Shown: in pieces, positions 25,143 through 33,135 of the stretch | Numbering within the stretch: position 1 is the stretch's first letter | Layout of the letters: every line of letters starts with the position of its first letter | NCBI GenBank assembly: GCA_040216635.1 | Contig: JAVJOU010000013.1 | Location: forward strand, 92,661 to 156,660 | Source of the DNA: UBA1479 sp040216635 | GTDB lineage: Bacteria > Pseudomonadota > Alphaproteobacteria > Rhodospirillales > Casp-alpha2 | Reading direction: 5' to 3' | Length of the DNA stretch: 64,000 nucleotides | Translations under genes and position numbers: made by a program | The notes under the pieces: model-generated | Database searches by the model: none | What the model was told of the DNA's origin: nothing | The model's input: only the letters and a program-made list of their open reading frames with translations

Positions 25143-26101
25143 TATACCGAGAAAAACAGGGTGCGGTCGGCCAGCAGGGCCAGGAAAATCCCGAACAGAT
25201 AAAGGATCGTATAGAAGAACATGGGCCGGCAGGGGCCTTGCTTGGCGTCGGCGACGTTTTCCGCCCGCCAGACCCGCGCCATATGCACGATCAACCCGAC
25301 GTTCAGCCCGGCCACGGCGATCAGGTACAGCCAGCCGGACATCTGAATGGCCACGGGCGCGAAGGTCGCGGGGACCAAAAGGGCTGTGTAGACCACCATC
25401 TGGACCTTGGTGCCCCGTTCGCCCACGACCACGGGCAGCATGGGCACGCCCACGTTCTGGTAATCCTGGCGGCGGAACAGGGCCAACGCCCAGGTATGGG
25501 GCGGGGTCCACAGAAAGATGATCATGAACAGGGCCAGCGCCCCCCAGGGGTCGGCCAGGAATCCGGCGTTTCCGGTCACGGCGGCCCAGCCGATCACCGG
25601 CGGCAAGGCACCCGAGGCCCCGCCGATCACGATGTTCTGCGGCGTGCGGCGTTTCAGCCAGACCGTATAGATGAACACGTAATACAGAATCGTCACGCCC
25701 AGCAGCAGGCCCGAAATTTCGTTGACCCAGATACCCATGGCGATGACGGAGGCAACGGCCAGGACCGATCCGAACACCAATGCATTGCGCGCTTCCATGC
25801 GGCCCGCCGGGATTGGACGGTTCATGGTGCGCTGCATGTGCAGGTCGATGTCGCGGTCGTACCACATGTTGATGGCGCCGGATGCTCCGGCACCGATCGA
25901 AATGCAAAGAATGGCGACGAAGGCTTCGAACGTGCCGATCTCACCCGGGGCCATGACCAGCCCGACCATGGCCGTGAACACGACCAGCGACATCACCCTG
26001 GGCTTCAGCAACAGGGCATAGTCAGCCAGCCGGAACCGAGGTTCCGGACGGGGTGCTGGATCGGCCGATGTGTCGATCTGTTGGGCGACGGTGTCGCTCA
26101 C
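25139..26101 (-). CDS. ctaB: Protoheme IX farnesyltransferase (heme o synthase)
   Basis: 320 residues, UbiA-type prenyltransferase that makes heme o, the precursor of heme a for the aa3 oxidase encoded nearby. Motifs: NMWYDRDIDLHMQRTMNRPIPAG (first Asp-rich site) and the second near YTVWLKRRTPQNIVIGGASGALPPVIGWA, with about nine membrane helices. A GTG start has AAGAGG 8 bases upstream. It is the last gene of the minus-strand operon that begins beside coxB. In most relatives ctaB lies inside the coxBA-ctaG-coxC run; here it is on the opposite strand. Confidence 0.96.
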   Translation of the reverse strand: MSDTVAQQIDTSADPAPRPEPRFRLADYALLLKPRVMSLVVFTAMVGLVMAPGEIGTFEAFVAILCISIGAGASGAINMWYDRDIDLHMQRTMNRPIPAGRMEARNALVFGSVLAVASVIAMGIWVNEISGLLLGVTILYYVFIYTVWLKRRTPQNIVIGGASGALPPVIGWAAVTGNAGFLADPWGALALFMIIFLWTPPHTWALALFRRQDYQNVGVPMLPVVVGERGTKVQMVVYTALLVPATFAPVAIQMSGWLYLIAVAGLNVGLIVHMARVWRAENVADAKQGPCRPMFFYTILYLFGIFLALLADRTLFFSVY

Positions 26102-26146
26102 GTTTGGCCTCTTAAGATGGTTCAGGTCAGCCTTTGCCTGGGCGCT

Positions 26147-27577
26147 TTATATTTTAAGTTCGCGCCGAGGGCCAGTATCCGTTGGTATAGGTCTGCGTAA
26201 AAGTGCGCGGCCCGCGATCCAGATGAACATCACCCCGCCGGCCACCGCGATCACCGCCCCCACTCCCATGCCGTACAACCCGGCCTGCGCGCCCACGGCT
26301 TCCAGGCCGGCGATGTCGCCGCCGACCTTGCGCGGCGCACCGTATCCACCCGCCAGAAACAGACCCAGGGAATGCAGCGCCTGGCCCAGGCCGTACAGCC
26401 AGAACAGGGCGGTCACCGCCCGCCCCAAATTCACTGCACGGTTCAGGGACGGCAGCAAAACGCAGAACACCAGCCCCATCAGGCCCAGGTTCACACCGCC
26501 GATCACCCCATGGTAATGGGCCGGGGTGCGGGTGTCCGTACCGTCCACGAACAGACCCAAAAGACCACCCAGGAAGAACACGCCCATGGACAGATAAAGG
26601 GCATGGCGGGCCAGACGTCCCTGGCCGTCGAGCGGCCGGTCAGACGACGCGCCGCCGGAACGTTGGATCAGGATCGCCGCCGCCAGCACGGTGGGGGCCG
26701 GGCTCAACAGGTACTGCAGGTCGGTAAAGGCCTGGGTCTGGTCCGCGCTGAACAGGGGGAAAATCCAGTACAGGGCCGGGCCGATGAAGGAAAACAGGGT
26801 ATGTGTCGCCATCACGGCAAAGAACAGGTTGCCCGACAAGGGGCGTCCCGCCAGGGACGCCAGGGCGAACCAGGCACAAAGCATCAGGCCCGCGTTGACG
26901 AATTGCAGGACATGCCCGCCGCCCCAGAACAGGCGTTCGTTCAATTCCGCCGAAGCCGGCTCGCCCGAGGCCGCGTGGAAGGTCACACCGAAGCAGATAA
27001 AGGCGGCGACATAGGCCGCCGTGGTCAGCAAAATGCCGAGCCCGTCCGGCCCCGGCTGATTGGCCCGCCGCAGGAAGGCGGCTAAAAGCCGGATAACGAC
27101 GAACAGCACGCCCATGAACATGAACACCAGTCCCAGATAGTAAAGAGGGTCGATGATCGCCGGCACATAGTTGTTGAGCGAGGCTTCCGTGGCGTGCTCG
27201 ACCGCCGGGATCATCAGCAGAATCTGGCCCGCCGCCACCATCCATACGGCCGATCGGCCGGTCGACCGGCCGCGGCTGCGCCCGTCGTCCAGATGATAGG
27301 TCGCGGCCGCCGCCAAGGCTCCCAACAGGCACAGGAACCAGACGACGAAGGAATAGACGACATGGATGACCAGCCCCTTTTCGAAGAAATGCAGGGGCCA
27401 GGGGATCAGGTTTTCCGTGCCGGGCACGCGGGATAGGGCCAGAAACAGGGCGAACACACCGGCGATGGCCAGCGCCGTCATGCCCAGCAGCAGCCAGGCG
27501 CGCACTTCCCAGCCGGCATCTTCGCTGCGTGCCGCCGCCCGGAAGGCGCTGAAGGGGGTGGGGGCGTCGCCGGTCAT
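26147..27577 (-). CDS. Divergent heme-copper oxidase subunit I homologue
   Basis: 476 residues, about twelve membrane helices. Histidines fall where subunit I ligands are expected: H72 (LVIHVVYSFVVW, low-spin heme, helix 2), H222 (WGGGHVLQF, CuB, helix 6), H354 and H356 (PAHYHGVIGG, high-spin and low-spin heme, helix 10). The CuB histidine pair of helix 7 is reduced to TH (VMATHTLF, H259), and the helix 6 glutamate/tyrosine motif is absent. It is similar to proteins annotated as cbb3-type subunit I, but no ccoO or ccoP is present. The start overlaps the DUF420 stop (ATGA). Possibly an assembly factor, sensor or unusual oxidase/reductase. Confidence 0.8.
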   Translation of the reverse strand: MTGDAPTPFSAFRAAARSEDAGWEVRAWLLLGMTALAIAGVFALFLALSRVPGTENLIPWPLHFFEKGLVIHVVYSFVVWFLCLLGALAAAATYHLDDGRSRGRSTGRSAVWMVAAGQILLMIPAVEHATEASLNNYVPAIIDPLYYLGLVFMFMGVLFVVIRLLAAFLRRANQPGPDGLGILLTTAAYVAAFICFGVTFHAASGEPASAELNERLFWGGGHVLQFVNAGLMLCAWFALASLAGRPLSGNLFFAVMATHTLFSFIGPALYWIFPLFSADQTQAFTDLQYLLSPAPTVLAAAILIQRSGGASSDRPLDGQGRLARHALYLSMGVFFLGGLLGLFVDGTDTRTPAHYHGVIGGVNLGLMGLVFCVLLPSLNRAVNLGRAVTALFWLYGLGQALHSLGLFLAGGYGAPRKVGGDIAGLEAVGAQAGLYGMGVGAVIAVAGGVMFIWIAGRALLRRPIPTDTGPRRELKI

Positions 27578-28011
27578 CCGGCTGTCCCCGTATAAGGATA
27601 AAGGTGAACGGCCATGGCATAGACCACCACGCCGGAAATCCCGACATACATCCACAGCGGCCAGACCCAGCGGGCCAGCGCCTTATGGCGTTCGAACTGG
27701 CCGGTCAGCGCGCGCCAGAAAGTCATGGGAACCAGCGGCGTGATGGCGATGGCGCCGATCACATGGACGATCAGAATGGTGAAATAGACAGGCCGGATCA
27801 TGCCCTCGCCGCCGAATTTGGCGAATCCGGAATTCAGCTTGTAAATCACATAGACGATCAGAAACGCCACCGATGCGGCACCGGCACAGAGCATCATGGC
27901 GCGGTGCTTGTTTTTCGCACCTTGCTTGATGAACACATAGCCGACCGTCATGAAAGCGACGGACAGCGCGTTGAACCCGGCGATGAAATGGGGCAGGTCT
28001 TGAACGGTCAT
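27574..28011 (-). CDS. DUF420 membrane protein (oxidase-assembly type)
   Basis: 145 residues, four predicted membrane helices, with conserved histidines in DLPHFIAGFNA, KNKHRAMMLCA, TILIVHVIGAIAITPLV and FERHKALARWVWPLWMYVGISGVVVY. The DUF420 family includes CtaM, needed for aa3-type oxidase in Gram-positives, and often sits beside oxidase genes. It lies between a 29-residue membrane peptide gene and the subunit I homologue, whose start it overlaps by 4 bases. The ATG at 28011 is where the family homology begins; longer in-frame extension to 28122 would overrun the peptide gene. Confidence 0.85.
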   Translation of the reverse strand: MTVQDLPHFIAGFNALSVAFMTVGYVFIKQGAKNKHRAMMLCAGAASVAFLIVYVIYKLNSGFAKFGGEGMIRPVYFTILIVHVIGAIAITPLVPMTFWRALTGQFERHKALARWVWPLWMYVGISGVVVYAMAVHLYPYTGTAG

Positions 28012-28025
28012 GGTCGGAAAATCGC

Positions 28026-28115
28026 CTAGCGCGTGGTCATGTTCAACCAGAACAGCAGGTACATCACGACGGCTACGACGGCCAGGATGGCACCCATTTG
28101 CCAGTTCTTCATCAT
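28026..28115 (-). CDS. 29-residue single-helix membrane peptide in the oxidase operon
   Basis: A short frame encoding MMKNWQMGAILAVVAVVMYL and ending LFWLNMTTR. It has a charged head, one membrane helix of about 19 residues and a basic tail, with an AAGGA site 8 bases before the start and a stop 14 bases before the DUF420 gene. The size, RBS and position as first gene of the operon support a real peptide. Tiny helices are known as accessory subunits of terminal oxidases, but I know no exact family for this one. Confidence 0.65.
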   Translation of the reverse strand: MMKNWQMGAILAVVAVVMYLLFWLNMTTR

Positions 28116-28428
28116 CTTGCAATCCTTAAACTTCTTCGGGTTGGCGCGCCGATCCGGAAGGTACGATATAGGTCCGCCCGGGGCTGGTGCGGCTGCTCCA
28201 AGATGGACATCAGGGGCGGAAAATCAAGGCAATTAGGCCATTTGTCCAGGGCAAAAAAGCCTTTGCAACGCGGTCGGGGGATGCTAGCTAAGACCTCGCG
28301 TTTCCCCGGGGGCGCGGTGCCTGCGCGCTTGGCTACCCGGTGAGATAATAGTTTAAGAAACAAGGGCCTAACGGAATAACGACTTTTAAGTGTTAATTCC
28401 CAATGCTCGGAAATTTCGGATGAGGACT
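28116..28428. promoter_or_regulatory. Divergent control region of the two oxidase operons
   Basis: About 310 bases separate the two divergent respiratory operons. No further gene or clear operator is visible. Promoters for both operons should lie here; the 3' half (from about 28340) is AT-richer, with runs such as GATAATAGTTTAAG, and is the likelier place for the coxB promoter. Confidence 0.5.
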
Positions 28429-29301
28429 ATGACCTTGAGATTGCACGCCCTGATCACCGGTGCCGCACTTTCCATTATTTCGTTCTGCGGTAGCGCGTTT
28501 GTTTTCGCCGGAAGTGCGCTGGCGGACGGTATCGCCAAGCCCTGGCAAATGACTTTCCAGGAAGCCGCATCTCCGGTCATGGAACAGATCGACAGCTTTC
28601 ACGACCTTCTGTTTTGGATCATCACGATCATCACGCTGTTCGTGCTGTTCCTGCTGATCTACGTGATCGTCAAATTCAATGAGAAGGCGAATCCGGTCCC
28701 GTCCAAGACGACCCATAACACCTTCATCGAGGTTGTTTGGACCGTGGTGCCGATTATCATCCTGATCGTGATCGCCGTGCCGTCCTTCAAGCTGCTGTTC
28801 TTCCAGGACCGGCATGAAAACCCGGACATGACGTTGAAGGTCGTCGGTCACCAGTGGTATTGGTCTTATCAGTATCCGGATCACGGCGATTTCGGCTTCG
28901 ACAGCCAGATGATCCAGACGGAAGACCTGAAACCCGGTCAGCCGCGTCTTTTGTCCGTCGACAATTTCGTCGTGCTTCCGGTCGACACCAACATCCGTGT
29001 GCTGCAGACGGCCGATGACGTGATCCATAACTGGGCCATGCCTGCCTTCGGTTTGAAGTTGGACGCCGTTCCCGGCCGGATCAACGAAAACTGGGTGCGC
29101 ATCACCAAGCCCGGTGACTATTACGGCCAGTGTTCCGAGCTTTGCGGAATCGGCCATGCCTTCATGCCGATCCATGTGAAGGCGGTCTCGAAGGAAGAAT
29201 TTGCTACCTGGGTCAAGTCGGCGCAGGAAAAATTCGCCGACAGCATGCCCGCGCCGGCACCCGGCGAGGCCACGGTCAAGGTTGCCCAGGCCAAGGATTG
29301 A
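28429..29301 (+). CDS. coxB: Cytochrome c oxidase subunit II
   Basis: About 290 residues: signal sequence (ending near ALA-DG), two membrane helices (LLFWIITIITLFVLFLLIYV and FIEVVWTVVPIIILIVIAVP), then the periplasmic cupredoxin domain with GHQWYWSYQYPD and the CuA site CSELCGIGHAFM (Cys-x3-Cys-x3-His-x2-Met). It accepts electrons from cytochrome c. The ATG at 28429 follows GGATGAGGA; an ATG 3 codons earlier (28420) is equally possible. First gene of coxB-coxA-ctaG-coxC. Confidence 0.97.
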   Translation: MTLRLHALITGAALSIISFCGSAFVFAGSALADGIAKPWQMTFQEAASPVMEQIDSFHDLLFWIITIITLFVLFLLIYVIVKFNEKANPVPSKTTHNTFIEVVWTVVPIIILIVIAVPSFKLLFFQDRHENPDMTLKVVGHQWYWSYQYPDHGDFGFDSQMIQTEDLKPGQPRLLSVDNFVVLPVDTNIRVLQTADDVIHNWAMPAFGLKLDAVPGRINENWVRITKPGDYYGQCSELCGIGHAFMPIHVKAVSKEEFATWVKSAQEKFADSMPAPAPGEATVKVAQAKD

Positions 29302-29383
29302 GCCGAGCGCCTGGACAGCTATTCAAGGATTAAGGGCACGCCCCGGCGGCCGAAAGACAAACTGAACGAAAAGAGGTTACCCC

Positions 29384-31000
29384 ATGGCCAGTGATGCGAC
29401 AGTCCACGACGGACACGACGATCACAATCACGCCCCCAAGGGCATCGGTCGGTGGCTGTATTCCACCAACCACAAGGATATTGGAACGCTGTACATGGTG
29501 GTTGCGGTGTTCGCCGCGATCCTGGGCGGTTTGGCGTCCTGGGCGATCCGGTTGGAACTGGCCGAACCGGGCATTCAGTACATTTCAGATGCGCACTTCT
29601 ATAACGTCCTGGTGACGGCGCATGGCTTCCTGATGGTGTTCTTCGTGGTCATGCCGGCGCTGATCGGCGGATTCGGCAACTGGTTCGTGCCGATGATGAT
29701 CGGCGCGCCCGACATGGCCTTCCCGCGCATGAACAACATTTCGTTCTGGCTGCTGGTCGCTTCGACCGTTCTTTTGATTTTCTCGGGCGTGATCGGCGGC
29801 GGGGCCGGTACGGGCTGGACGGTCTATCCGCCCCTATCGGGTATCGATTTCCATCCGACCATGGCGGTCGACTTCGCCATCCTGTCGCTGCACGTGGCGG
29901 GGGCTTCGTCGATCCTGGGTGCCATCAACTTCATCGTCACGATCCTGAACATGCGCGCACCGGGCATGACCCTGCACCGCATGCCGCTGTTCGTCTGGGC
30001 GATTTTGATCACGGCCTTCCTGCTGCTGCTGGCGCTGCCGGTGCTGGCGGGCGCCCTGACCATGCTGCTGACCGACCGTAACTTCGGCACGGCCTTCTTC
30101 GTGCCGTCCGGCGGTGGTGATCCGATTTTGTGGCAGCACCTGTTCTGGTTCTTCGGTCATCCCGAGGTCTACATCATGATCGTGCCGGCCTTCGGCATCG
30201 TCTCGCAGATCGTCTCGACCTTCTCCAAGAAGCCGGTGTTCGGCTATCTGGGCATGGTCTATGCCATGATTTCCATCGGCGTGATCGGCTTCGTCGTGTG
30301 GGCCCACCACATGTACACGGTCGGCCTGAACGTCGAAACGCGGGCCTATTTTGTGGCCGCGACAATGGTTATCGCGGTGCCAACGGGGGTTAAGATATTC
30401 TCGTGGATCGCCACCATGTGGGGCGGGTCGATCCGCTTCGACACGCCCATGCTGTGGTCGATCGGGTTCATCTTCCTGTTCGTGGTCGGCGGCGTGACCG
30501 GCGTGGTGCTGGCCAACTCGGGCGTCGATCTGGCCTTCCATGACACCTATTACGTGGTGGCCCACTTCCATTATGTGCTGTCGCTCGGTGCCGTGTTCGC
30601 GATCTTCGCGGGCTGGTACTACTGGATCGGCAAAATGTCCGGCCGCCAGTACAACGAAAGCCTGGGCCGCCTGCACTTCTGGGTGACCTTCATCGGCGTC
30701 AACCTGCTGTTCTTCCCGCAGCATTTCCTGGGCATGGCGGGCATGCCGCGCCGTATCCATGATTATCCGGACGTCTATGCGGGCTGGAACATGGTGTCGT
30801 CGATCGGTGCCCTGGTGACCATCCTTGGCACGCTGATCTTCTTCTATGTCATGTGGCGCACGCTGACCGCCGGCAAGCCGGCGGAAGCCAACCCGTGGGG
30901 CGAAGGGGCGACGACCCTGGAATGGACCGTGGCAAGCCCGGCGCCGTTCCATACCTTCGAAGACGTGCCCGACATGACCGGCAAGCTTGAGGCCCACTAG
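29384..31000 (+). CDS. coxA: Cytochrome c oxidase subunit I (aa3 type)
   Basis: 538 residues with all subunit I ligands: helix 2 VTAHGFLMVFFVV, helix 6 WFFGHPEVYI (CuB His, Glu and cross-linked Tyr), helix 7 WAHHMYTVG (CuB His pair) and helix 10 VAHFHYVLSLG. It is a proton-pumping A-type catalytic subunit, using heme a made from CtaB's heme o. Eighty bases after coxB, with a GAGG site. The intact helix 7 HH contrasts with the divergent homologue in the opposite operon. Confidence 0.98.
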   Translation: MASDATVHDGHDDHNHAPKGIGRWLYSTNHKDIGTLYMVVAVFAAILGGLASWAIRLELAEPGIQYISDAHFYNVLVTAHGFLMVFFVVMPALIGGFGNWFVPMMIGAPDMAFPRMNNISFWLLVASTVLLIFSGVIGGGAGTGWTVYPPLSGIDFHPTMAVDFAILSLHVAGASSILGAINFIVTILNMRAPGMTLHRMPLFVWAILITAFLLLLALPVLAGALTMLLTDRNFGTAFFVPSGGGDPILWQHLFWFFGHPEVYIMIVPAFGIVSQIVSTFSKKPVFGYLGMVYAMISIGVIGFVVWAHHMYTVGLNVETRAYFVAATMVIAVPTGVKIFSWIATMWGGSIRFDTPMLWSIGFIFLFVVGGVTGVVLANSGVDLAFHDTYYVVAHFHYVLSLGAVFAIFAGWYYWIGKMSGRQYNESLGRLHFWVTFIGVNLLFFPQHFLGMAGMPRRIHDYPDVYAGWNMVSSIGALVTILGTLIFFYVMWRTLTAGKPAEANPWGEGATTLEWTVASPAPFHTFEDVPDMTGKLEAH

Positions 31001-31036
31001 GGCACGGCGCAGAGACTGGTAAAGAGGACCGCAACG

Positions 31037-31648
31037 GTGTCACGGCAACCACGCATTTCCCGCAACCGGCGGACAGCCTTCGTGCTGTTCGGGCTGGCGG
31101 GCGGCATGGTCGGCCTATCCTATGCTGCGGTTCCGCTTTACCAGCTGTTCTGTCAGGTTACCGGTTACGGCGGTACGACCCAGGTCGGCACCCAGGCCAA
31201 CCCCGACGTGCCCAAGGAAATCGCGGGTAAGACCATTACGGTCACCTTCGATGCCAATGTCGCCCGGGATTTGAACTGGCAGTTCCGGCCCGAGCAACGT
31301 TCCGTTACCGTCCACCCGGGTGAACAGACCCTGGCGTTCTATTCGGCGCAAAACAATGACAGCCGCCCGGTCACGGGCACGGCCAGCTTCAACGTCACGC
31401 CGTACAAAGTGGGGATCTATTTCACCAAGATCGACTGTTTCTGCTTTACCGAGCAGACGCTTCAGCCGGGACAGCGGATGGACATGCCGGTGCAGTTCTA
31501 TATCGATCCGGAATTGTTCACGGACCCCAATACCAAGGATGTGCGCGACATCGTGCTGTCCTATACCTTTCACCGGGCGGAAGATGCCGCCCCCGACCTT
31601 CAGAAGACCAGCGCCGTCGCCGGGGGTGACGCGCGTCCGGGCGGCTGA
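31037..31648 (+). CDS. ctaG: Cytochrome c oxidase assembly protein CtaG (Cox11)
   Basis: 203 residues: one N-terminal membrane helix (AFVLFGLAGGMVGLSYAAVPLYQLFC) and a periplasmic immunoglobulin-like domain with the copper motif FTKIDCFCFTEQTL (CFCF). It delivers copper to the CuB site of subunit I. A GTG start has AGAGGA about 8 bases upstream, between coxA and coxC, the usual alphaproteobacterial position. Confidence 0.96.
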   Translation: MSRQPRISRNRRTAFVLFGLAGGMVGLSYAAVPLYQLFCQVTGYGGTTQVGTQANPDVPKEIAGKTITVTFDANVARDLNWQFRPEQRSVTVHPGEQTLAFYSAQNNDSRPVTGTASFNVTPYKVGIYFTKIDCFCFTEQTLQPGQRMDMPVQFYIDPELFTDPNTKDVRDIVLSYTFHRAEDAAPDLQKTSAVAGGDARPGG

Positions 31649-31718
31649 TTTGTTTATTTGACTGGAATTGGGGGAACTCCGGTTTCCTCAAGCGAACGAC
31701 CAAAGGGAGTAAAGAATA

Positions 31719-32531
31719 ATGGCGAGTGGCGGTAATCATCCCTTCCACATGGTGGAGCCCTCGAAGTGGCCCCTGGTGGGATCGGTGGCGGCCCTGTTGA
31801 CGGCCTGCGGATCCATCTGGTTCATGCACGGCGGCCCCTGGTTCGTTATGGCGGCCGGTTTCGTGATCATGTTCTATACCTTCTACGGCTGGTGGAAGGA
31901 CGTGATCGCCGAAAGCCTGGCCCGTAAGTATCACACGGACACGGTCAGTCACGGTCTGCGCGTGGGCATGCTGCTGTTCATCGCCTCTGAAGTGATGTTC
32001 TTCTTCGCCTTCTTCTGGGCCTTTTTCCACGCCAGCGTGCCGTTCCTGTCGAATGTCGCGACCGTGCCCTGGCCGCCCGAAGGCGTCGTTCCCTTCAATC
32101 CCTGGAACATTCCGTTCCTGAACACCCTGATCCTGCTGACCTCGGGCGCAACGGTGACCGTCGCCCACCATGCGATCCGTCACGGCGACAACAAGATGGC
32201 CGCCAAATGGCTGGGCTATACGGTCGTTCTGGGCATGATCTTCACGGGCTTCCAGGCTTACGAATACATGCATGCCGCGTTCGGCCTGAAGGATGGGATC
32301 TATCCGTCGACCTTCTATCTGGCGACCGGCTTCCACGGTTTTCACGTGATCGTCGGGACGACCTTCCTGATCGTCTGCTACTTGCGGGCTTCCAAGGGCC
32401 ACTTCCTGGCGGAAAAGCACATCGGCTTCGAAGCGGCGGCCTGGTACTGGCACTTCGTTGACGTCGTCTGGTTGTTCCTGTTCGTCGCCATTTACTGGTG
32501 GGGCAAGGGCAACGCGACCCAGCTTCTCTAG
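31719..32531 (+). CDS. coxC: Cytochrome c oxidase subunit III
   Basis: 270 residues, seven membrane helices: HPFHMVEPSKWPLVGS start, FIASEVMFFFAFFWAFFHAS, GFHGFHVIVGTTFLIVC and WYWHFVDVVWLFLFVAIYWWG. It stabilises the catalytic core and its proton uptake. A GGGAG site precedes the ATG. It is last in coxB-coxA-ctaG-coxC and is followed by a strong intrinsic terminator. Confidence 0.98.
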   Translation: MASGGNHPFHMVEPSKWPLVGSVAALLTACGSIWFMHGGPWFVMAAGFVIMFYTFYGWWKDVIAESLARKYHTDTVSHGLRVGMLLFIASEVMFFFAFFWAFFHASVPFLSNVATVPWPPEGVVPFNPWNIPFLNTLILLTSGATVTVAHHAIRHGDNKMAAKWLGYTVVLGMIFTGFQAYEYMHAAFGLKDGIYPSTFYLATGFHGFHVIVGTTFLIVCYLRASKGHFLAEKHIGFEAAAWYWHFVDVVWLFLFVAIYWWGKGNATQLL

Positions 32532-32560
32532 GCTGACGTCAAAACCTTTGGTTTCGGGAA

Positions 32561-32590
32561 ACGCCCTCCTTCAGGAGGGCGTTTTCTTTT
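32561..32590 (+). terminator. Rho-independent terminator of the cox operon
   Basis: ACGCCCTCCT and AGGAGGGCGT form a perfect 10-base stem with a TC loop region, followed by TTTTCTTTT, 30 bases after the coxC stop. A classical intrinsic terminator. Confidence 0.93.
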
Positions 32591-32676
32591 GTCCGATTGA
32601 CGGTGGTTGCTGGCAAACGCCGTTGCGGCGGACTATGTTTATTTTACGCATATGAAATGTGAAATAGGTGTCCAAC

Positions 32677-33084
32677 ATGAATGACAGATCGCCCCTTGGT
32701 CCCCCGGCCGACCCGCCGTCCGGGGGCAGCCCGGTTATGAACGGCATGCGCGGGCGCTGCCCACGCTGCGGGGCGGGACGTCTGTTCAAGGACTATCTCA
32801 AGATCGCGGATACCTGCGATTCCTGCGGCATGAGTTTCCGGGGCCATGACACGGGCGACGGGCCCGTGGTGCCGGTGCTGTTGATCATCGGCGGGATCGT
32901 GGTCGGCCTGGCTCTGGGGCTTGAAATCATTTACGAGCCGCCTGTCTGGGTTCATTTGCTGCTATGGATTCCCCTGGGCACGGTGCTGACCCTTGGGATC
33001 ATGGTGCCGCTTAAGGGCATGGCCGTCGGCCTGCAGTTCAAATACCGCTCGACCGAAGAGGACGCCCGGCCTGGCGGGGTGTAA
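32677..33084 (+). CDS. DUF983 family membrane protein
   Basis: About 135 residues: a zinc ribbon (RCPRCGAGRLFKDYLKIADTCDSCG, four cysteines) followed by two membrane helices (VVPVLLIIGGIVVGLALGLEI and WVHLLLWIPLGTVLTLGIMV). DUF983 proteins commonly follow coxC in alphaproteobacteria and are believed to help oxidase assembly, though the mechanism is unknown. The ATG at 32677 fits. It is cut off from coxC by the terminator, so it needs its own promoter or read-through. SURF1, usually next, is absent here. Confidence 0.9.
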   Translation: MNDRSPLGPPADPPSGGSPVMNGMRGRCPRCGAGRLFKDYLKIADTCDSCGMSFRGHDTGDGPVVPVLLIIGGIVVGLALGLEIIYEPPVWVHLLLWIPLGTVLTLGIMVPLKGMAVGLQFKYRSTEEDARPGGV

Positions 33085-33135
33085 AATCGATCAGCAGGCA
33101 GAATGTTTGGAAGTGAGGCCTAGGGGAGGAGCCGG

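Noticed and set aside
23661..25200. Mobile-element ends, attachment site or integrase flanking the KAP gene
   Set aside because: No inverted or direct repeats, tRNA or recombinase gene seen on either side, so no mobile element is called despite the odd base composition.
29834..30997. 387-residue minus-strand open frame opposite coxA
   Set aside because: Shadow of coxA; histidine- and aspartate-rich with no motif.
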